A stretch of DNA of 11,935 bases from assembly GCA_023460615.1 (NCBI GenBank), contig JAEWPL010000009.1:1-11935 (forward strand). The letters run 5' to 3'. Under the pieces are notes generated by a model, which did not search any database, was not told the origin of the DNA, and worked only from the letters and a program-made list of their open reading frames with translations. Each line of letters opens with the position of its first letter. Positions within the stretch are counted from its first letter, which is position 1. The translations under genes and the position numbers were made by a program. The stretch is from Pseudomonadota bacterium. GTDB lineage: Bacteria; Pseudomonadota; Gammaproteobacteria; Enterobacterales; Succinivibrionaceae. This document shows positions 1 to 6,616 of the stretch, piece after piece.

Positions 1-2
1 CA

Positions 3-404
3 TTATATACAGAGTCCCAATATCTAGTGGGAGGTTATATATTAGCTGCAAACACCATCATTGCAATTGTGTTTTCATTTGTTTCTTTATTATTCCAAAA
101 ATTATTTCATAAGTACGCCTTTATTGCATATATAAAAGTAGCTATCATTGCAGCTATCGTAGCTTTTGGTATCTATTTTGGAAGTAGAGCTTTATTTTAT
201 TACATTGGTTGGATGGACTCTATTTATATAACTTCTGATTGGGCTTGGGTACTATTCGCTTTATTACATGCTTTTTTGATAAGTTTTATGATGGCAGGTA
301 TAGCTAATGGGTGCGAAGAGCCTGCTTACAATAGGGCTTATAATATTTGGCAGAATACATACCAGTGCAAAAGATGTGGAAAATTATTCTATTATGATGA
401 TTAA
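3..404 (+). CDS. Partial membrane protein with C-terminal CxxC motif (5' end outside window)
   Basis: Function unknown. The reading frame is open from base 3 to the stop at 402-404, and no in-frame ATG lies upstream. A GTG at 27 could start a 125-residue protein, but no Shine-Dalgarno sequence precedes it, so the gene probably begins before the window. Counting from that GTG there are three hydrophobic stretches, about residues 4-23, 30-52 and 72-93, which look like membrane helices. The polar tail contains CKRCG (Cys114, Cys117), half of a zinc-ribbon-like knuckle, close to the C-terminus. A zinc-ribbon membrane protein is one reading, but one CxxC pair cannot hold zinc alone; partners could lie in the missing N-terminal part. 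A terminator follows 20 bases after the stop, so this is the last gene of its transcript. Confidence 0.6.
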   Translation, partial: LYTESQYLVGGYILAANTIIAIVFSFVSLLFQKLFHKYAFIAYIKVAIIAAIVAFGIYFGSRALFYYIGWMDSIYITSDWAWVLFALLHAFLISFMMAGIANGCEEPAYNRAYNIWQNTYQCKRCGKLFYYDD

Positions 405-424
405 CTTATCTTAATTAAATTGCT

Positions 425-453
425 AAAAGGAGGCATCTTGCCCCCTTTTTTTT
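425..453 (+). terminator. Rho-independent terminator of the first gene, also the intron target
   Basis: The arms AAAAGGAGGCA (425-435) and TGCCCCCTTTT (439-449) pair around a 3-base loop with one A-C mismatch, and the T-run continues to 453. It lies 20 bases after the stop of the first gene. On the minus strand the same hairpin is followed by only four Ts, so it may work weakly for the convergent gene too. The group II intron begins at 455. Confidence 0.8.
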
Positions 454-454
454 G

Positions 455-806
455 GTGTGCCTTGCATGGTATTTAGCTCTAGGGTGCAAGTCCCGAGTAC
501 GCTAGCTAGTGAGAAGTATTAGTGAACCGCAAGGTGTGCACGGTGACGTGTAGGCTAAAAAAAGCGGGGAGCAAAGTTCCGGTCTGACGAATAGAAATCA
601 CTTGAGGCTATATCTATGGATAAGACTGCCAAATAAGTCGAAGTCCTAAAGCTAGTCGGAATAGATGTAGTAGAAGTGGCAGATATATGGAATGAAAGCT
701 AAATATCTTACCGAGGGAGATCTTGTCAGCTGTAATTGGAACCGCCTTATGCGGAGCCGCACGTACGGTGTTGTGAGAGGGGCGAGCTAAACTCCCCCTA
801 CTCGAT
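455..806 (+). ncRNA. ORF-less group IIC self-splicing intron (compact ribozyme)
   Basis: A group II ribozyme with no reverse transcriptase. Seen: the 5' end GTGTG (455-459) fits the GUGYG consensus. Further segments match my memory of the Oceanobacillus iheyensis group IIC intron: GCATGG, AGGGTGCAAGTCCCGA, GGTCTGACGAA, AAAGTCCTAAAG and CTTACCGAGGGAGATCT. Domain V lies at about 738-773, with ACCGCC containing the CGC catalytic triad of class C (743-745), a GAGC loop and the strand CACGTACGGTG. Domain VI (775-803) pairs GAG/CTC, A/T, GGGG/CCCC and GAG/CTC, leaving A800 as a single bulged branch-point candidate seven bases from the 3' end (GAT at 804-806). Domain IV is only a stub of about 20 bases (718-737), where an intron-encoded protein would normally lie. 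All expected domains appear present, so it may still splice, with mobility supplied in trans. The class call is strong; the exact ends are within a base or two. Confidence 0.85.
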
Positions 807-827
807 TAATTGATGAAAGTTCAATTA
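807..827. repeat. Small inverted repeat at the 3' exon junction of the intron
   Basis: TAATTGA (807-813) and TCAATTA (821-827) form a perfect 7-bp stem with a 7-base loop, directly after the predicted intron end and just past the stop of the TerC-like gene. No T-run follows on either strand, so it is a poor terminator. It may help stop or stabilise the TerC-like transcript. Confidence 0.4.
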
Positions 828-837
828 CCATAAATCT

Positions 838-1863
838 TTAGTTGTCTTTATTCTCTTTCTTCTTTGACAATAAGCTTGCAATCACACCTAAGGATAAAGC
901 GCCTGCAATTACATATAAGGATGTGTAAACACTAATCTCAAAGCCGTAGCCTGTAATATGTAAGCTTGCACTAGATAGTAGTTTGAAAGCTACAAAGAAT
1001 AATAAGAAAATAACAGCCTTTTCAAGATGTACTAAAGCATTAGATAAGGCATCTAAGATAAAGTACATGGAACGTAAGCCCATAATTGCAAAGATCATGC
1101 ATGAGTAAACAATGAAAGGATCTTTAGATACTGCAATAACAGCAGGTACAGAATCAAAGGCAAACATCACATCTGAAGTTTCTACAATAGCTAAGCATAA
1201 GAATAGAGGTGTAGCATATATAAAGCCTGTCTTCTTAAGTACAATATTCTTATTCTCTTCCTTTTTTAATTCCTCTAATACATGCTTGTGGGAGATAAAG
1301 AAGTTATGTCCTACAAGTTTTGGATAAAGTGGAACAAAGGATTTAACTAGTCTATAAGCTCCATGTGCTGAGAAATCTGTAAGTTCTTCTGTGTCTTTCT
1401 TTTTTAGCATCATGTAAGCTGATAAGAAGATCACAATAGCAAATACCACTTCTACATAAGGTCCCATAGCAAATAGGGAAGTACCAATTAGCACAAAGAT
1501 AAGTCTAAATACTACAGCACCTAATACGCCCCAATATAGCACTCTATGAGTGTAGCCTGATTTAATACCAAACCATGAGAAGATAGCCATAATTGCAAAG
1601 AGGTTATCTACAGATAAGGCCATTTCAAAAGCGTAGCCTGCAAAATAAAGAGATGATACTTCAGGGGAGAAATGGAAGTATAAGAAAACACCAAAACTTA
1701 CGCCTACTAAAACCCAAAAGCAGGACCAAAAGGTAGCAGCTTTTAAAGAAATAGGTTTATCGCTTCTATGTGCCCATAAATCTATTACTAAACCTAAAAT
1801 AGCTAAAGCAGTAAAAATGATAACTGTTTCAGTTTCTAACCCAATATGTGGAGTAGTTTGCAT
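838..1863 (-). CDS. TerC/Alx family integral membrane protein, probable metal-ion exporter
   Basis: Inner-membrane protein of the TerC family (tellurite resistance protein TerC, pH-induced Alx), whose members are linked to manganese export and metalation of exported proteins. The chosen ATG at 1863 gives 341 residues with about eight or nine hydrophobic helices. Conserved acidic membrane residues are visible: Asp28 in IDLW, Glu80 and Asp86 in FEMALSVDNLFAI, and Glu228, Asp231 and Asp237 in VETSDVMFAFDSVPAV. KDPF and GLRSMYF are also typical. An in-frame GTG at 1890 would add nine residues, but it lies inside the his terminator hairpin. The ATG has an AGGT at a usable distance, so I prefer it. 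Only 45 bases separate it from hisI and no yybP-ykoY-type leader fits there. Expression would come from read-through or a promoter inside hisI. It is convergent with the first gene. Confidence 0.88.
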   Translation of the reverse strand: MQTTPHIGLETETVIIFTALAILGLVIDLWAHRSDKPISLKAATFWSCFWVLVGVSFGVFLYFHFSPEVSSLYFAGYAFEMALSVDNLFAIMAIFSWFGIKSGYTHRVLYWGVLGAVVFRLIFVLIGTSLFAMGPYVEVVFAIVIFLSAYMMLKKKDTEELTDFSAHGAYRLVKSFVPLYPKLVGHNFFISHKHVLEELKKEENKNIVLKKTGFIYATPLFLCLAIVETSDVMFAFDSVPAVIAVSKDPFIVYSCMIFAIMGLRSMYFILDALSNALVHLEKAVIFLLFFVAFKLLSSASLHITGYGFEISVYTSLYVIAGALSLGVIASLLSKKKENKDN

Positions 1864-1876
1864 GACTTTACCTACG

Positions 1877-1903
1877 ATAAAAAAGTGCACCTAGGTGCAC
1901 TTT
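1877..1903 (-). terminator. Rho-independent terminator of the his operon
   Basis: A perfect 22-bp palindrome (1882-1903) folds on the minus strand into a 9-bp stem, arm AAAGTGCAC, with a CTAG loop, followed by a run of Ts. It begins 5 bases after the hisI stop codon. It separates the his genes from the TerC-like gene. Confidence 0.85.
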
Positions 1904-1908
1904 AAGAA

Positions 1909-2313
1909 TTATTTTACAAAATTGTAACTTTGAAGTGGATTTCCTGACATATATCTGCAGGTTGCATCCGGAAGTGGGGATGCATCAAAGCAACTTTGAG
2001 TACCCTTATGGCAAGTAGGACCGTCAGGTCTTGCTAATACTAATAAAGTATCTTTGTCACAATCACAGGTAATTGATCTCATATGTAAGAAATGACCTGA
2101 TTCCTCACCTTTAGTCCAAAGCTTTTGTCTAGTTCTTGAAAAGAAGGTAACGTAGCCGGTATCTAAAGTCTTTTGTAAAGACTCTTTAGACATGTAACCC
2201 ATCATCAAAACCATGCCAGTTTGACAGTCTTGCACGATAGCTGGCATTAAGCCATCAACTTTTTCAAAGTCTAGTTCGTCAATACTTTGAAAACCATGAA
2301 AATATCTAATCAC
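1909..2313 (-). CDS. hisI: Phosphoribosyl-AMP cyclohydrolase (HisI), without a HisE domain
   Basis: Third step of histidine biosynthesis, opening the adenine ring of phosphoribosyl-AMP in the cytoplasm. The 134 residues cover the cyclohydrolase domain only. The signature is intact: Asp84, Cys85, Asp86 and Asp88 in DCDKDTLL, then GPTCHKGTQSCF with Cys101 and Cys108, giving the three zinc cysteines and the magnesium aspartates. FFSRTRQKLWTKGE also matches the family. The enterobacterial homologue is a fused HisIE of about 200 residues. Here the protein ends about 26 residues after the last zinc cysteine and a terminator follows at once, so the pyrophosphatase half is absent and must be encoded elsewhere. 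The start is GTG at 2313 with AAGGAG nine bases upstream, overlapping the end of hisF by 8 bases. The tail after residue 110 (ASPLPDATCRYMSG) does not resemble HisE. Confidence 0.93.
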   Translation of the reverse strand: MIRYFHGFQSIDELDFEKVDGLMPAIVQDCQTGMVLMMGYMSKESLQKTLDTGYVTFFSRTRQKLWTKGEESGHFLHMRSITCDCDKDTLLVLARPDGPTCHKGTQSCFDASPLPDATCRYMSGNPLQSYNFVK

Positions 2314-3079
2314 GGATACAAACTCCTTTTGATTTTAAGTATTCTTTAAGTTCTGGAATATGAATAGTACCTTTATGGAATACAGAGGCTGCTAAAGCAC
2401 CATCAGTATGGGCAATATCAAAAGCCTCTAAAAAGTGATCCATGGTACCAGCACCACCTGAAGCAATTAAAGGTACCTTGCAAATAGCTCTTACCTTTTT
2501 AAGTTGCTCAAGATCATAGCCATTCTTCATGCCGTCTTGGTTCATCATATTAAGTACGATTTCACCAGCACCACGCTTTTGTACTTCTTCAACCCAATCT
2601 AAAGTATGCCAATGAGTGGTAACAGTACGGCTAACATCACCAGTGTATTGCTTTACAAGGTAGTTATCAGTTTCTTTATCATAATAAGTATCAATACCTA
2701 CAACGACACACTGTACACCAAACTTATCAGCAAGTCTTGTGATTAAGCTAGGATCAGCAAGAGCAGGGGAGTTAATTGAAATCTTATCGGCGCCATATGC
2801 AAGAATAGTTTTAGCATCTTCAACAGATTTGATGCCACCTGCTACAGCAAATGGAATATTGATAACCTCAGCAACTTTTGCAACCCAGGATTTATCCACA
2901 CGGCGACCGTCTGAGGAGGCAGTGATATCATAGAATACTAACTCGTCAGCACCTTCATCAGCATAGCGTTTAGCAAGATCAATAATAGAGCCCATTACTT
3001 CATGGTTTCTAAATTGCACGCCTTTTACAACTACGCCATCTCTTACATCAAGACAAGGAATTATGCGTTTTGCCAGCAT
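2306..3079 (-). CDS. hisF: Imidazole glycerol phosphate synthase, cyclase subunit
   Basis: HisF uses ammonia delivered by HisH to turn PRFAR into imidazole glycerol phosphate and AICAR, linking histidine to purine synthesis. The 257 residues form the usual (beta/alpha)8 barrel and match the family length. The catalytic aspartates are Asp11 in IIPCLDVRDG and Asp130 in VVVGIDTYYD. The phosphate-binding loops FAVAGGIKS (78-85) and LIASGGAGT (204-212) are clear. The ATG at 3079 follows a strong GAGGAGG and lies inside the end of hisA, a 19-base overlap that suggests translational coupling. The stop overlaps the hisI start by 8 bases. Confidence 0.97.
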   Translation of the reverse strand: MLAKRIIPCLDVRDGVVVKGVQFRNHEVMGSIIDLAKRYADEGADELVFYDITASSDGRRVDKSWVAKVAEVINIPFAVAGGIKSVEDAKTILAYGADKISINSPALADPSLITRLADKFGVQCVVVGIDTYYDKETDNYLVKQYTGDVSRTVTTHWHTLDWVEEVQKRGAGEIVLNMMNQDGMKNGYDLEQLKKVRAICKVPLIASGGAGTMDHFLEAFDIAHTDGALAASVFHKGTIHIPELKEYLKSKGVCIRD

Positions 3080-3795
3080 TTAATAGCCTCCTCAACGCTA
3101 AAACGTCCTTCAAGTAGAGAACGACCTAAAACTACGGAGTGAGCACCAGCTTGTGCTACAGCTTTAACATCATCTAAAGATGAAATGCCACCTGAGGCGA
3201 TGATATCTAAATCAGGGTACTTCTTGTATAAAGCAGCATATAGATTGTTGTTAGCACCTTTCATCATGCCATCTTTGCTGATATCAGTTACTAATACATG
3301 CTCTACATGGAATGGTAGATAGTGTCTTAATACTTGATCTAAAGTGGTATTTGAAGTTTGTAACCAACCGTGGGTAGCTACATAAGGTACATTGTCAATG
3401 ATACGAACATCTAGCGCTAAGGTAAAATGCTCAGGACCATATAGTTTTAACCAACCACGAACTAATTCTGGGTGTTTTACAGCAACTGAGCCTACCACTA
3501 CACGCTCTACACCTAAATTTAATAGGTTTTCTATATCAAAAGCAGAGCGAATTCCACCACCAGTTTGAATAGGCACAGGGGAGGCTTTTACAATCTTAGA
3601 AATTAAAGCACGTTGTCTTAAGATAGGATCTTTAGCACCATCTAAATCAACAATGTGAATAAGCTGCGCACCTTGATTTGCTGCATCATAAATACGCTTA
3701 ATAGGATCTACGTTGAAAACAGTTTTCTGACCAAAATCGCCCTGTTTTAAGCGTACTACGTGTCCACCTGAAAGATCTAAAGCAGGAATGATCAT
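3061..3795 (-). CDS. hisA: ProFAR isomerase (phosphoribosylformimino-AICAR ribotide isomerase)
   Basis: Catalyses the Amadori rearrangement of ProFAR to PRFAR, the step just before HisHF. The 244 residues match the family length and the barrel is related to HisF by ancient duplication. Catalytic Asp7 is in MIIPALDLSGG and Asp129 in LALDVR. The phosphate loops are IQTGGGIRS (76-84) and IASGGISS (199-206), and TDISKDGMMKG (170-180) is typical of HisA. The ATG at 3795 has AGGAG six bases upstream, formed partly by the hisH stop region. The gene starts 8 bases after hisH and runs 19 bases into hisF. Confidence 0.97.
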   Translation of the reverse strand: MIIPALDLSGGHVVRLKQGDFGQKTVFNVDPIKRIYDAANQGAQLIHIVDLDGAKDPILRQRALISKIVKASPVPIQTGGGIRSAFDIENLLNLGVERVVVGSVAVKHPELVRGWLKLYGPEHFTLALDVRIIDNVPYVATHGWLQTSNTTLDQVLRHYLPFHVEHVLVTDISKDGMMKGANNNLYAALYKKYPDLDIIASGGISSLDDVKAVAQAGAHSVVLGRSLLEGRFSVEEAIKCWQNA

Positions 3796-3803
3796 GTTTT
3801 CTC

Positions 3804-4418
3804 CTAGAAATTCTTAATAAAATTAGTAAGCAATTGTTCACCAGCTTTAGACGATTTTTCAGGGTGGAATTGCACACCCATAAAATTGTCTTTAGCAATT
3901 GCACTTGAAAAATCTACACCGTAATTAGTTTTACCAATGGTGTTTTCTGTTACTTCAATAGCAAAGGAGTGATCAAAATAAAAATATGCATCCTGCTTAA
4001 TGCCGTCAAATAGAGGATGTTCTGTATGAGCTACAGTATTCCACCCCATATGAGGAAGGTACAAACCTGTATCAGGGATTTTTACCACGTGTCCTTGCAT
4101 GATGTTAAGACATTCAATTACATCGTCATTAGACTCTAAAGGAACTTCTTTAGAATCTGTAACTTGAATTTGCATGCCTAGACAAATGCCTAATAGTGGT
4201 TTTTTAGTGTTGATAATAAAATCGCGTAAATTATATTTCTCAACACCACTCATAACCGCACAAGCAGTTCCAACACCAGGTAGAACTAATCTGTCAGCTG
4301 TAGCTAGCTCATTAGTATCAGAGGTAACTATAGCTTCATAGTTCAAGCGTTTGAAAGCTTGAACTACAGAATTTAAATTAGCTGAACCTGTGTCAATAAT
4401 ACAAATCTTTATTGGCAT
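3804..4418 (-). CDS. hisH: Imidazole glycerol phosphate synthase, glutamine amidotransferase subunit
   Basis: Class I glutamine amidotransferase that hydrolyses glutamine and passes ammonia to HisF. With the start at 4418 it has 204 residues and begins MPIKICIIDTG, aligning directly with known HisH N-termini. The triad is visible: Cys79 in LLGICLGMQ, and His185 and Glu187 in VQFHPEKS. LPHMGWN (121-127) and YFYFDHS (145-151) are also typical of HisH. A longer frame from 4457 would add 13 residues reaching back into hisB. I reject it because it has no family counterpart, while the shorter start has AAAGG about 12 bases upstream and lies one base after the hisB stop. Confidence 0.95.
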   Translation of the reverse strand: MPIKICIIDTGSANLNSVVQAFKRLNYEAIVTSDTNELATADRLVLPGVGTACAVMSGVEKYNLRDFIINTKKPLLGICLGMQIQVTDSKEVPLESNDDVIECLNIMQGHVVKIPDTGLYLPHMGWNTVAHTEHPLFDGIKQDAYFYFDHSFAIEVTENTIGKTNYGVDFSSAIAKDNFMGVQFHPEKSSKAGEQLLTNFIKNF

Positions 4419-4419
4419 A

Positions 4420-5526
4420 TTAGAGTTTACCTTTTGAGGATGGTAATTCATTACCATGACGAGCTAAAGCCACACGTAGGGCACGACCAAAAGCTTTAAA
4501 TAAAGCTTCTACTTGGTGGTGAGCATTACCTTTAGATACATACATATGTAAGGTAAGTCCCATAGCTACAGCTAAAGACTCAAAAAAGTGAGATACCATT
4601 TGAGTTGGCATTTGACCTACATGATCACGGGTAAAATCTGCATCAAAATCAAATTTTACATGAGGACGACCTGAGATATCTAAGGCTACAGTTACGTTAT
4701 CGTCATCTAAACTTTCAGAAAAGACTTTAGCGTAAACCTCGTCCATTGGTAGCACAAAGCCAAAGCGACCAATACCGCGTTTATCACCTAGAGCCTGCAA
4801 GATAGCTTGACCTAAGGCAATACCAGTATCTTCAATAGTATGGTGCTCATCTACAAATAAGTCACCTACAACTTTTGCTTTGATTGAAATTCCACCGTGG
4901 GTTGCGATTTGATCAAGCATATGATCAAAAAAGCCTACGCCTGTATCAAAGCTTGAGTTACCTGCATGATCTAAATCTACACTAATAGAGATCTTTGTCT
5001 CTTTTGTATTACGCTCAACAGTTGCAACTCTTGAAACTTTAGTAAGTTTATCGGCAATCATGTCCCATGACATGTCTTGTGGATTGTACTTAATAGGGGT
5101 AATTCCCATATTAAGACCCATTTGTACATCAGTGTCTCTGTCGCCTATAAAGTAAGAGTTTTCTCTGTCCCAAGAAGTATCTTTTAAATAAGCCATCACA
5201 AGACCTAGCTTTGGTTTTCTGCAATCGCAGTTGTCAGCTGGCTTATGTGGGCAAATTAGTACTTGCTCAAAGCTAATACCTTGAGATTGTAAAGTGTTTA
5301 GAATTAGCTCGTGAGCTGGTGTAAAGGTATTTAACGGAAAAGACTCAGTACCTAGACCATCTTGATTAGATACCATTACAAAGGTAAAACCGTGCTCTTT
5401 TAATTTTAATAGAGCAGGGATTACATTCTTTTCAAAAACAACTTTGTCTAAAGCATCTACTTGATGATCTACAGGTGGCTCTTGAACTAATGTGCCGTCG
5501 CGATCAATAAAAAGGTACTTCTTCAC
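4420..5526 (-). CDS. hisB: Bifunctional histidinol-phosphatase / imidazoleglycerol-phosphate dehydratase
   Basis: Catalyses two steps: dehydration of imidazole glycerol phosphate and, later, dephosphorylation of histidinol phosphate. Residues 1-160 are a HAD phosphatase with Asp8 and Asp10 in FIDRDGTL, a zinc loop with Cys92, His94, Cys100 and Cys102, and GDRDTDVQ at 128-135. Residues 170-368 are the dehydratase, with metal-binding FDHML (200-204), DEHHTIEDTG (226-235) and AHHQVEALFKAFGRAL (335-350), ending PSSKGKL as expected. The fused form is characteristic of gammaproteobacteria and a few others. One oddity: between LPMDE and ALDISGRPH there are about 12 extra residues (roughly 265-280, including SESLDDDNVT) compared with the enterobacterial protein as I recall it. 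The start is GTG at 5526, one base after the hisC stop, with TTGGAG seven bases upstream. Confidence 0.95.
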   Translation of the reverse strand: MKKYLFIDRDGTLVQEPPVDHQVDALDKVVFEKNVIPALLKLKEHGFTFVMVSNQDGLGTESFPLNTFTPAHELILNTLQSQGISFEQVLICPHKPADNCDCRKPKLGLVMAYLKDTSWDRENSYFIGDRDTDVQMGLNMGITPIKYNPQDMSWDMIADKLTKVSRVATVERNTKETKISISVDLDHAGNSSFDTGVGFFDHMLDQIATHGGISIKAKVVGDLFVDEHHTIEDTGIALGQAILQALGDKRGIGRFGFVLPMDEVYAKVFSESLDDDNVTVALDISGRPHVKFDFDADFTRDHVGQMPTQMVSHFFESLAVAMGLTLHMYVSKGNAHHQVEALFKAFGRALRVALARHGNELPSSKGKL

Positions 5527-5527
5527 A

Positions 5528-6601
5528 CTAATTCTCCAAGGCCTTTAGATAACGCATTAACTCTTCAAGCTCGCTGTCAGAGCCTATAGTAATTCTGACG
5601 CAGTTCTTTAAGTTCTTTTTAGTTTCAAAAGAACGAAGAATTACACCCTTTTGAGCCATTGCATCAAATACTTTTGGACCGTCATTAAATTCAACTAATA
5701 AGAAGTTAGCATCTGATGGGAAAATCTTTTTCACAAAAGATAATTCTAAAAGAGCCTTTCTTAAAATTTCACGACGTTCGTTGCAAGCTTTAGCTCTATC
5801 TTTAGTCATTTGTACGCCATGATCTGATAGGGCTTGTACAGCAATTTGAGCTACAGGATCGCAAATAGGGTAAGGATCGATAACTTTTAGCATAGCTTTT
5901 ATAATTGTTTCGTTAGCAATTGCAAAGCCACAACGTAAACCTGCTAGAGCAAAAGCTTTTGATAAAGTACGAGTGATCACAAGATTGTCATACTCATTTA
6001 CAAGATAAGTTAGATCAGAATCTTGTGGTGCAAACTCGATATAAGCCTCATCTAATACAATAAGAGTATCAGGTAGAGCTTTTAAAAGCTTTACTAATTC
6101 CTCTTTAGGATAGCAAGTACCTAAAGGATTAGCAGGGGAGTCAATAAACACTACTTTAATAGTAAAAGAGCAGTTATTAACAGCATCAATGATGTTTTGA
6201 GTGTTTAAAGATAAATCCTCATTTCTCTCACAAGTAGCAACTAACACATTGTTAGTCTCAGCTGCGACTTCATACATGCCGTAAGTAGGAGGAGCAATTA
6301 AAATGCCTTCCTTTTCTTGCTCACAGAAAGTACGTACTAAAAGTCCAATTGCTTCATCAGAGCCACGTGTTGCGATAACTTGAGTCTTGTGAACATTAGC
6401 GTAATCAGCAAAACGCTCAACTAAGTCCTCAGGTTGACAATCTGGGTAGCGGTTTAAGCTAGAGGAGTTTAAAAAGTAACCTTCACTTTTAGGAGACTCA
6501 TTAGCATTTAAAAAGTTATGTCCATGACCACCAATACGACGTGCTGATAAGTATGGAACAAGTTTCTGAACGTGTTTGGTGATTAACTTTTCAAAGTTCA
6601 T
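5528..6601 (-). CDS. hisC: Histidinol-phosphate aminotransferase
   Basis: PLP-dependent fold-type I aminotransferase that converts imidazole acetol phosphate and glutamate to histidinol phosphate. The 357 residues match the usual length. Visible motifs are LNANESP (31-37), SPANPLGT (155-162) with Asn158, LDEAYIEF (183-190) with Asp184 and Tyr187, and RTLSKAFALAGLRCG (211-225) with the PLP lysine Lys215 and Arg223. Arg336 in CVRITIG is the expected substrate carboxylate ligand. The ATG at 6601 has a strong AAAGGAG and lies 15 bases after hisD. The stop is one base before the hisB start. Confidence 0.96.
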   Translation of the reverse strand: MNFEKLITKHVQKLVPYLSARRIGGHGHNFLNANESPKSEGYFLNSSSLNRYPDCQPEDLVERFADYANVHKTQVIATRGSDEAIGLLVRTFCEQEKEGILIAPPTYGMYEVAAETNNVLVATCERNEDLSLNTQNIIDAVNNCSFTIKVVFIDSPANPLGTCYPKEELVKLLKALPDTLIVLDEAYIEFAPQDSDLTYLVNEYDNLVITRTLSKAFALAGLRCGFAIANETIIKAMLKVIDPYPICDPVAQIAVQALSDHGVQMTKDRAKACNERREILRKALLELSFVKKIFPSDANFLLVEFNDGPKVFDAMAQKGVILRSFETKKNLKNCVRITIGSDSELEELMRYLKALEN

Positions 6602-6616
6602 GCTTTTCTCCTTTAA

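Noticed and set aside
1112..1327. 71-residue plus-strand frame opposite the TerC-like gene
   Set aside because: It is fully antisense to a well-supported membrane protein, has no ribosome site and no family resemblance, so it is a shadow frame.
1863..1908. Manganese yybP-ykoY riboswitch upstream of the TerC-like gene
   Set aside because: Only 45 bases separate it from hisI and they are filled by the terminator, so the riboswitch does not fit.
2739..2933. 64-residue plus-strand frame opposite hisF
   Set aside because: Antisense to an intact hisF with all catalytic residues; no independent start signal.
3698..3904. 68-residue minus-strand frame across the hisH/hisA junction
   Set aside because: Overlaps both genes in another frame and has no recognisable content.
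4419..4457. Thirteen-residue N-terminal extension of hisH
   Set aside because: Lies wholly in the end of hisB and has no family counterpart; the start at 4418 has a ribosome site and matches HisH N-termini.
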